A stretch of 5,195 nt of DNA, taken from contig JAQSYB010000145.1 in assembly GCA_029256365.1 (NCBI GenBank), forward strand, positions 1-5,195, read 5' to 3'. This DNA comes from Clostridia bacterium (lineage in GTDB: Bacteria; Bacillota; Clostridia; Lutisporales; Lutisporaceae). The translations under genes were made by a program, and so were the position numbers. Shown here piece by piece: positions 1-5,195 of this stretch. The notes below the pieces were generated by a model. That model had not been told where the DNA came from. It ran no database searches and saw only the letters and a list, made by a program, of their open reading frames with translations. Each line of letters opens with the position of its first letter. The stretch's first letter is position 1.

Positions 1-1287
1 CTGCAGCTTGTGAAAACAAATAATATATTAGATATATATTTCAAGGTAGATAAGCTAGGAACACTTTTTAGCATGCTTGTTTCTTTGCTTTGGATTTGTA
101 CGGCATTTTACTCCTTTGAGTACATGAAGCATGAAGGAAAAGAGAAAAGCTTCTTTACCTTTTTTACAGCGACACTTGGTGTGACACTTGGTATTGCATT
201 CGCGGGGAATCTTTTTACAATGTATTTGTTCTATGAATTCCTTACTTTGGTGACATTTCCTCTGGTTATACACAGTGGCACAGATGAAGCCATGAAGGTG
301 GGCAGGAAATATCTGAAGTACTCCTTTTTCGGAGCAGCATTGGTTCTCGCTGGTATTGTATTGCTGTATCTGACAGGGAGTGATTTCAATTTTACTGACT
401 ACGGTGTTTTAAATAATATTGATGTAAGAGCCCACGGTTTTTTAATATTCACTTATATGCTTTTCTTCATCGGTTTCGGAGTAAAAGCAGCAGTTGTCCC
501 ACTGCATTCATGGCTGCCTGCTGCTATGGTAGCGCCTACACCAGTCAGCTCTCTGCTTCATGCAGTGGCTGTTGTCAAAGCAGGAATATTTGCAATAACA
601 AGAGTGACTTATTATATATTTGGTGCCCAGGTTATTAAACTGGTAGACAGCATTTATTTTGTAGGCCCCTTGGTTGTTCTAACAATTTTGATGGGTTCGA
701 TTTTGGCTTATCATCAGGATAACCTGAAAAAGAGGCTGGCATATTCAACGATTAGTCAATTGGGTTATATTATATTAGGGCTGGTTCTTTTAAACAGGGA
801 TAGTCTGACAGGTTCCTTAATGCATCTCATTAACCATGCAGTGATTAAAATTACACTTTTTTTCAGTGTTGGTGCAGTGATGTATATGACGGGAAAGAAG
901 ACCATCCACGAAATAAAGGGAATCGGAAAAGAAATGCCTATTACAATGGGATGTTTCTCTATCGCGGCAATCTCACTGATCGGAATCCCTCCTACCAACG
1001 GCTTTGTAAGTAAGTGGTATCTAGCTCTAGGAGGTCTGCATGAGAACCGCGCTATATTCGTTATCATACTGCTGACTAGTGCATTGCTTACAGCGGCTTA
1101 TTTGATTCCGATCATCATAACGGCATTTTTCCCAGGGGAGGACTATGTTCCCTCAGGAAAACATAAGGATCCACCAGCGACGATGCTTGTTCCAATTATT
1201 ATTTTGACAGCTGCGGTGGTGCTTCTTGGGTTATTTCCTAACTTTGTTTTACATTTTATAGAAGAAATTGCTGTTGAGGTGATATAG
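1..1287 (+). CDS. Antiporter-like proton-translocating membrane subunit, MrpD/NuoM family (5' truncated by window edge)
   Basis: This polytopic membrane protein belongs to the proton-conducting transporter family shared by complex I (NuoL/M/N), Mrp antiporters (MrpA/D) and membrane-bound hydrogenases. Residues are numbered from the GTG at base 10. Visible signatures are Glu76 in LFYEFLTL (TM5 glutamate), Lys159 in GFGVKAAVVPLHSWLP (TM7 lysine), Lys190 after the SSLLHAVAVV stretch (TM8), His272, His276 and Lys280 in the HLINHAVIK helix (TM11), and Lys335 in GFVSK (TM12). All key proton-path positions known in the family are therefore kept. The reading frame is open back to base 1, and no Shine-Dalgarno fits the GTG at base 10. 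Family spacing places the TM5 Glu near residue 135-145, so roughly 60-70 N-terminal residues (TM1-2) lie upstream. The gene ends directly against the next one, which is a paralogue. Family assignment is firm. Subunit identity (MrpD, NuoM or Mbh type) and the coupled ion are not settled. Confidence 0.93.
   Translation: MQLVKTNNILDIYFKVDKLGTLFSMLVSLLWICTAFYSFEYMKHEGKEKSFFTFFTATLGVTLGIAFAGNLFTMYLFYEFLTLVTFPLVIHSGTDEAMKVGRKYLKYSFFGAALVLAGIVLLYLTGSDFNFTDYGVLNNIDVRAHGFLIFTYMLFFIGFGVKAAVVPLHSWLPAAMVAPTPVSSLLHAVAVVKAGIFAITRVTYYIFGAQVIKLVDSIYFVGPLVVLTILMGSILAYHQDNLKKRLAYSTISQLGYIILGLVLLNRDSLTGSLMHLINHAVIKITLFFSVGAVMYMTGKKTIHEIKGIGKEMPITMGCFSIAAISLIGIPPTNGFVSKWYLALGGLHENRAIFVIILLTSALLTAAYLIPIIITAFFPGEDYVPSGKHKDPPATMLVPIIILTAAVVLLGLFPNFVLHFIEEIAVEVI
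1276..1283 (+). promoter_or_regulatory. Ribosome binding site for the NuoL-like gene, inside the upstream gene's tail
   Basis: The sequence GAGGTGAT is an extended complement to the 3' end of 16S rRNA. Counting from its GAGG core, there are 8 bases to the ATG at 1288. It lies within the last codons of the upstream gene, whose TAG stop (1285-1287) touches this ATG. The arrangement fixes the start of the second gene and suggests coupled translation of the two subunits. Confidence 0.85.
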
Positions 1288-3318
1288 ATGCTGGCACAAT
1301 TTTTATTATTGTTTATTTTAATATTCCCAATGCTTTGTGCATTGGCAGGCTGGCTAATTGGGAGAAAACGTGAACGGGCAAGAAACATCTTTGTTGTAGC
1401 GGTCAACTTTGTTGAATTTGCAGCAGTTTGTATGCTTTCAATCTATCTCAAAACAGGGCCTGTCTATGTGATGATACCGGATATTATGGGAGAGGGCTTA
1501 TATCTTAAGCTGGATTACTTAAGATATATTTTTGTTTTTCTAACTTCTTTTGTTTGGCTGCTTACCAGCTATTATTCCACACAATACCTGACTAGATTTA
1601 AGAACAGAAATCGGTACTTTGCTTTCTTCACCCTTACCCTAAGCAGTACCATTGGTATTTTTATTTCACAAGATTTATTAAACCTCTTTACCTTTTTCGA
1701 GTTGATGTCTTTCTCTTCTTATCTACTGGTAATACATGATGAGGATCAATACTCCCATAAGGCTGGAGCCAGCTATATTGCGGCAGCTGTAATAGGCGGA
1801 TTGTTTTTATTAATGGGACTATTTTTATTGTTTGACTTTGCAAACACCTTAAATATTGATTTGCTGCCTAGTAAAATTGAGCATATGGGACCCATCAAAT
1901 ACGTGATTGCTACACTGATGTTGATTGGCTTTGGTGTGAAGGCGGGAATGGTACCCCTTCACGTTTGGTTGCCTCAGGCATATACCGCAGCACCATCTTC
2001 AGCAAGTGCGATACTATCTGGAATTCTATCAAAAACCGGTGTTTTTGGGGTTCTTTTGGTCTCAGTGGTCATTATGAGGAATGATATCTATATTTCATCA
2101 GCATTACTTTTCTTAGGTTTTATGACTATGCTGGTAGGTGGATTGCTTGCTATACTGCAAAAGCATTTAAAGAGGATTTTGGCATTCAGCAGCATGAGTC
2201 AGATTGGATATATTTTATCGGGAATTGGCCTAATTGGACTTCTAAAGGATCACGGAGCAATCGCAATATATGGTACATTGCTGCATATCATCAACCACTC
2301 TATTTTTAAGGTGATGTTGTTTTTGAATGCAGGTGTAATCAATAGAACGATGCACGAACAAAACATCAACTTGCTGCGTGGTTTTGGTAGAAACAAGCAC
2401 TTACTAAAGCTAACATTTTTCATAGGCTTGATAGGTATCACAGGGGTTCCTGGCTTCGTTGGCTTTGCCAGCAAGACATTGCTTCATGAAGCATTGGTAG
2501 AGGTGCAGCATTTGTATCATAGTAATCTTTTATTGGTGGCAGAAATACTGTTTGTCATTTGCAGCGCATTAACAGTGGTATATATGTTGAAAATATTCAT
2601 TACATTATTTGTTGAAAAAGATCCAGATTATATAGAGCAAGATAAGAAGTACACGAATATCAAGGAATTGATACCGCCAATCATTTTAGGCTTCTGTGTC
2701 ATTGCAATGAGTCTTATGACAGGCCCACTTCTTCGTTTTATCAGCAGATCAATGGAGTATTTAACTGGTCATGAGAGTACCCTTGAAATCAAGCTATATA
2801 CTGCTCAGAGCATATTTAGTGCTGGGTTGGTTCTTGCAATAGGGATTGCAGCTTATACACTGCTGCTCCGAAAGCTGTTTAGAAGACAGGTAGAAGGGAA
2901 GCTGGTGTACTTTAATCCGCTGCCAGAGAGCTTAAACTTAGAGGAAAGTTTCTACATCCCATTTTTTAAAATACTATACCGTTCAGGGCTAGCAGTATTC
3001 AGAGTTGTTGATGCAGCAATATTGGGCCCTGCGGATTGGATCACTGCAGGAATAAATCGAATTAGTGAAATAAAGATTAGAAAAAGCAAAAGAAACTTTT
3101 TAGAAGAATTTCTACAGAAACGAGCTGCACAAAAAACTGCGAAATCGGTGGAGATGACGCCAAAAGAAGCAGTGGTTCCTGATCATATTCTAGAAGAAAG
3201 TCTAAAAGGCATATTTGTTGGATTGAGATATCGATTTAACAGTATTATATATGGAATATTCATGTTTGCAGTTGTTTTGGTTGTTGTTTTATTTGTATTG
3301 GTTTCCCAGAAGATATAA
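1288..3318 (+). CDS. Antiporter-like proton-translocating membrane subunit, NuoL/MrpA-like, with C-terminal arm (676 aa)
   Basis: This is a complete integral membrane protein and a paralogue of the gene just upstream. The core (about residues 1-490) carries the family residues: Glu138 in FTFFELMSF (TM5), Lys218 in GFGVKAGMVPLHVWLPQAY (TM7), Lys249 in GILSKTG (TM8), His333, His337 and Lys341 in HIINHSIFK (TM11), and Lys396 in GFASK (TM12). A further hydrophobic helix (about 508-527) is followed by a mostly hydrophilic, amphipathic stretch (about 530-645), including a very basic segment around 595-620. A last strongly hydrophobic helix (about 650-673) ends at QKI. By family knowledge this resembles the lateral helix and terminal anchor of NuoL or the corresponding part of MrpA, though prolines at about 544-546 and 581 may break it. 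It is longer than a typical NuoM or MrpD (about 490-510 aa). The start is set by a strong ribosome binding site. It is the last gene before a terminator. Its role is probably ion pumping and bracing of a multisubunit membrane complex; the specific complex is unknown. Confidence 0.92.
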   Translation: MLAQFLLLFILIFPMLCALAGWLIGRKRERARNIFVVAVNFVEFAAVCMLSIYLKTGPVYVMIPDIMGEGLYLKLDYLRYIFVFLTSFVWLLTSYYSTQYLTRFKNRNRYFAFFTLTLSSTIGIFISQDLLNLFTFFELMSFSSYLLVIHDEDQYSHKAGASYIAAAVIGGLFLLMGLFLLFDFANTLNIDLLPSKIEHMGPIKYVIATLMLIGFGVKAGMVPLHVWLPQAYTAAPSSASAILSGILSKTGVFGVLLVSVVIMRNDIYISSALLFLGFMTMLVGGLLAILQKHLKRILAFSSMSQIGYILSGIGLIGLLKDHGAIAIYGTLLHIINHSIFKVMLFLNAGVINRTMHEQNINLLRGFGRNKHLLKLTFFIGLIGITGVPGFVGFASKTLLHEALVEVQHLYHSNLLLVAEILFVICSALTVVYMLKIFITLFVEKDPDYIEQDKKYTNIKELIPPIILGFCVIAMSLMTGPLLRFISRSMEYLTGHESTLEIKLYTAQSIFSAGLVLAIGIAAYTLLLRKLFRRQVEGKLVYFNPLPESLNLEESFYIPFFKILYRSGLAVFRVVDAAILGPADWITAGINRISEIKIRKSKRNFLEEFLQKRAAQKTAKSVEMTPKEAVVPDHILEESLKGIFVGLRYRFNSIIYGIFMFAVVLVVVLFVLVSQKI

Positions 3319-3433
3319 ATTGAAAAGATTGTATGTGAGGATAGACTAAAACTGCTGATGATACGGCAAGAACAATTCAGGACAGAGTGAGTACTTATAT
3401 GAATGAGTAAAAGAGCAGTGAAAATATAACAGG
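3319..3433 (+). other. Non-coding 3' region between the operon's last stop and its terminator
   Basis: These 115 bases hold no convincing gene. Only very short frames exist, the longest coding-like one being a start-less stretch at 3345-3410. I see no RNA gene or repeat here. It reads as the 3' untranslated part of the transporter transcript, slightly long for this purpose, and possibly contains gene debris. Confidence 0.5.
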
Positions 3434-3483
3434 AAAGCAACAGACTTGGGATTTTGATTCTTAGTCTGTTGCTTTATTTCTTT
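3434..3483 (+). terminator. Rho-independent terminator closing the transporter operon
   Basis: The arm AAAGCAACAGACT (3434-3446) pairs perfectly over 13 bp with AGTCTGTTGCTTT (3463-3475). The loop has 16 bases, within which a short extra pairing (3449-3452 with 3457-3460, one G-T pair) is possible. A T-rich tail (3473-3483, interrupted by A and C) follows on the + strand. The hairpin lies about 115 bases after the stop of the 676-aa gene and well ahead of the next start, so it separates the two transcription units. The tail is much weaker on the other strand, which fits a one-way terminator. Confidence 0.88.
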
Positions 3484-3490
3484 CTAATCA

Positions 3491-3502
3491 TTTTTCGAAA
3501 AA
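3491..3502. repeat. Short perfect palindrome TTTTTCGAAAAA
   Basis: This is a 12-base perfect palindrome just past the terminator and about 70 bases upstream of the first candidate promoter. It could be an operator half-site cluster, but in A+T-rich DNA a run of T followed by a run of A arises easily by chance. No repeat of it is seen elsewhere in the window. Confidence 0.3.
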
Positions 3503-3563
3503 GAGTAACAGATTAATTGAGACAACCAAGACCATTTGAAGACTTTTTAATAGATGTCAGAAA

Positions 3564-3572
3564 TGATATAAT
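3564..3572 (+). promoter_or_regulatory. Candidate extended -10 promoter for the sensor gene (distal)
   Basis: TGATATAAT combines a perfect TATAAT hexamer (3567-3572) with the TGn extension. The -35 region at the usual spacing (3544-3549, TTTTTA) is a poor match, which an extended -10 can tolerate. It predicts a transcript start near 3579 and a leader of about 90 bases before the GTG at 3669. No transcription data are available here. Confidence 0.5.
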
Positions 3573-3601
3573 AAACATACTATTTTGAATTTCGACATCA
3601 T

Positions 3602-3629
3602 TTGCGCATTATTAACATGATGGTATAAA
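3602..3629 (+). promoter_or_regulatory. Candidate extended -10 promoter for the sensor gene (proximal)
   Basis: TGGTATAAA (3621-3629) gives a TGn-extended -10 element, five of six bases matching TATAAT. A half-matching -35 (TTGCGC, 3602-3607) lies 16 bases upstream of the hexamer. The start would fall near 3636, leaving a leader of about 33 bases with the ribosome binding site. It is weaker than the distal candidate by its -10 sequence. Both or either may be used. Confidence 0.4.
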
Positions 3630-3656
3630 GATATTGTCAAAATTTATACAGTAAAT

Positions 3657-3662
3657 GGAGGG
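3657..3662 (+). promoter_or_regulatory. Ribosome binding site deciding the GTG start of the sensor gene
   Basis: GGAGGG lies 6 bases before the GTG at 3669. The only nearby upstream ATG (3655) runs into a stop after two codons, and the first in-frame ATG is 17 codons further on, inside the PAS domain. GTG 3669 is therefore the best start. A second GTG at 3673 is in another frame. Confidence 0.82.
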
Positions 3663-3668
3663 CTAGAA

Positions 3669-5195
3669 GTGAGTGTTGAAGTAGATAATGTCAATGGCTA
3701 CTATCATTTTATTGAAAACATGCCAGACGGACTTGTATGTTTGAAAGCTATCCTTAATGATAAAGGAGAGGCTGCAGATTATATATTTCTGGAATACAAC
3801 AGATCCTTTGCTGGATTAATAGGAATGAAATTAGAGAAGGCAGCGGGAAAGCGGATTAGAGAGGTCCTTTCAGAGGGAGAAATAGCAGGATTTGATTTTA
3901 TAGATATATGTCAGAAGGCTGCTTCTTTAAAGGAAGATAATAAGTTTGAGTACTATTCTGCCTTGCACAAGAAATGGTATTTGATTTATTCTCATAAAAG
4001 TGAAAAGGACAATCTATGTATTGTGTTTCACGATATTACCGAAACAAAGAATCAGGCAGATAAGATAAATATTTTATACGAATCCGCAGTAAAATTGCAT
4101 GAGTCAACATTTTTGGATATTGACTACCAGTGGATCGCAGATGAGCTTCAAAAACTATCTGGTGCAATATTTGTGCTTGTGAACATTTTTGATAAGGAGT
4201 CAAATCGTACAATAACGCGAGGCTTTTCAGGGCTCAGCAATAAAGTACAGCAGGTGGCCAAAATAATGGGCTATGATATCATAGGAAAAGCGTGGGACGT
4301 TGATGAGGCTGATCTTGTGGTGATGAAATCTAAAAAGCTAGTAAAATTAGGTCGGCTCCATGAGTTTAGTTTTAATCGCATTCCTCCTATCATTGTTAAT
4401 ACCATAGAGAAAATAATAAAATTGGGTGATTCCTTTGGAATTGGGATTACCTATAATGATGAAGTTCTTGGGAGCTTCATTATCATGATGCGAGAGAACG
4501 TTAGTCTTGAAAGTCCTGATATTGTTGAGTTATTTGTAAATCAACTAGGAATCATGCTGCTTCGAAATAAGGCTGGGGAAGATATTAAAAAGATTGACCA
4601 GGAATATAGAACAATATTTAATGGAAGTCAAGATGCCATGTTTCTTATTAATGTAAATAATGACAATAGCTTTGCTTATCATATGGCAAATAAGGGTTAT
4701 GAAATAGATGTAGGAACGCCGGCCGAATCTTTAAAAGGGATGACGCCTAAGGGACTATTTGGAGAAGAAATTGGGAATCAAATAGAAGGTCATTATATTG
4801 ATTGTATCGCTGCAAAGAAACCAATTATTTATGAGGAAGCCTTTACGATTTTTGGAAAGAAAAAGGTGTGGCATACGCTGCTGTCACCCATTATAGATAA
4901 AGATAGAGTAGTTCAAATAGTAGGCTCCAGTAGAAACATTACACAACTGAAAGAGTGGGAGGATGAGGTATTTCGAGAAAGACAACTTTTTAAGGTCACT
5001 TTACACTCCATAGGTGATGCAGTTATTACAACTGATACTGAGAATAGAATTGTCATATTAAATAAGGCTGCAGAGGTACTTACAGGCTGGAATCAAGAGG
5101 AAGCCCGCGGAATGCTATTGGCGGATGTAATGATAACAGTAAGTGAAAAGAAATACGACTTTTGGGAGTACATATCAAATCAGGGACAGATAAAT
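3669..5195 (+). CDS. Multi-domain PAS-GAF-PAS-PAS sensor protein, output domain beyond the window (3' truncated)
   Basis: The frame runs 509 codons from a GTG start to the window end without a stop. I see four sensor modules. A PAS-like domain (about residues 6-125) starts HFIENMPDGLVCLKAI and closes with the typical FHDITETK. A GAF-like domain (about 138-305) includes LSGAIFVLVNIFD, GIGITYNDEVLGSFIIMMRE and the closing helix FVNQLGIMLLR. A second PAS (about 313-428) starts YRTIFNGSQDAMFLI and ends SSRNITQLKEW. A third PAS (from about 438) has the very typical SIGDAVITTD and ILNKAAEVLTGW. No signal peptide or membrane helix is visible, so it is probably cytoplasmic and senses an internal ligand, redox state or partner protein. 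By family knowledge such arrays end in a histidine kinase, GGDEF, HD-GYP or sigma-54 activator domain, none of which is reached here. It has its own promoter region and follows a terminator, so it is not in the transporter operon. The domain order is confident; ligand and output are unknown. Confidence 0.88.
   Translation, partial: MSVEVDNVNGYYHFIENMPDGLVCLKAILNDKGEAADYIFLEYNRSFAGLIGMKLEKAAGKRIREVLSEGEIAGFDFIDICQKAASLKEDNKFEYYSALHKKWYLIYSHKSEKDNLCIVFHDITETKNQADKINILYESAVKLHESTFLDIDYQWIADELQKLSGAIFVLVNIFDKESNRTITRGFSGLSNKVQQVAKIMGYDIIGKAWDVDEADLVVMKSKKLVKLGRLHEFSFNRIPPIIVNTIEKIIKLGDSFGIGITYNDEVLGSFIIMMRENVSLESPDIVELFVNQLGIMLLRNKAGEDIKKIDQEYRTIFNGSQDAMFLINVNNDNSFAYHMANKGYEIDVGTPAESLKGMTPKGLFGEEIGNQIEGHYIDCIAAKKPIIYEEAFTIFGKKKVWHTLLSPIIDKDRVVQIVGSSRNITQLKEWEDEVFRERQLFKVTLHSIGDAVITTDTENRIVILNKAAEVLTGWNQEEARGMLLADVMITVSEKKYDFWEYISNQGQIN

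Noticed and set aside
1..6. PstI site at the very start, suggesting a cloning boundary
   Set aside because: The same hexamer occurs several more times in the window (near 3044, 3771 and 5068), so its place at base 1 may be chance and says nothing biological.
10..12. GTG as the true start of the first transporter gene
   Set aside because: The frame is open to base 1, the 9 bases before it have no ribosome binding site, and the family needs about 60-70 more N-terminal residues.
55..273. Minus-strand frame of 72 codons
   Set aside because: It lies wholly inside the transporter gene, gives a Cys/Lys-rich product with no recognisable family, and is a shadow of the coding strand.
765..1406. Two overlapping minus-strand frames (765-1067 and 1143-1406)
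   Set aside because: Both are antisense to conserved membrane-protein coding sequence and show no domain or convincing start signal.
2250..2474. Minus-strand frame of 74 codons
   Set aside because: It is antisense to the conserved TM11-TM12 region, so its openness is explained by the real gene.
3183..3440. Minus-strand frame of 85 codons spanning the operon end
   Set aside because: It runs antisense through the last membrane helix of the 676-aa protein, begins within the terminator arm, and its Ser/Thr/Ile-rich product has no recognisable feature.
3319..3668. Riboswitch or small RNA gene in the intergenic region
   Set aside because: Apart from the terminator and short repeats I find no conserved aptamer motif, T-box element or independent promoter-terminator pair that would support one.

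Overview
The window is A+T-rich and looks like a chromosomal piece of a low-GC Gram-positive anaerobe, most likely in Clostridia. This is inferred from base composition, strong GGAGG-type ribosome binding sites, a GTG start, and the style of both gene groups. No species can be named from the sequence. All supported genes lie on the + strand. The window opens inside one gene and closes inside another.

Bases 1-3318 hold the last two genes of an operon for a membrane-bound, ion-translocating complex. Both encode antiporter-like subunits of the NuoL/NuoM/NuoN - MrpA/MrpD - MbhH superfamily. The first (1-1287, 5' end missing) is MrpD/NuoM-like. The second (1288-3318, 676 aa) is complete and NuoL/MrpA-like, with a C-terminal arm of about 140 residues ending in an extra membrane helix. 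Both keep the conserved Glu and Lys residues of the proton path. The stop of the first abuts the ATG of the second, and the ribosome binding site of the second lies in the tail of the first, so they are probably made together. Redox or hydrogenase modules and small Mrp-type subunits, if present, lie upstream. The window therefore cannot decide between an Mrp-type Na+/H+ antiporter, a membrane-bound hydrogenase and another complex I relative.

Bases 3319-3668 are non-coding. They hold a 13-bp perfect-stem terminator at 3434-3483, which closes the operon. After it comes an A+T-rich leader with two candidate extended -10 promoters (near 3567 and 3624), a short perfect palindrome and small inverted repeats.

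Bases 3669-5195 begin a separate gene, open at the window end (509 codons seen). It encodes a soluble sensor with a PAS-like domain, a GAF-like domain and two more PAS domains. Its output domain (histidine kinase, GGDEF, HD-GYP or sigma-54 activator) is beyond the window. Nothing in the sequence links this sensor functionally to the transporter genes apart from proximity and orientation. I see no mobile element, CRISPR array, tRNA or rRNA. The content looks like ordinary core and regulatory genes, not a demonstrably new system.
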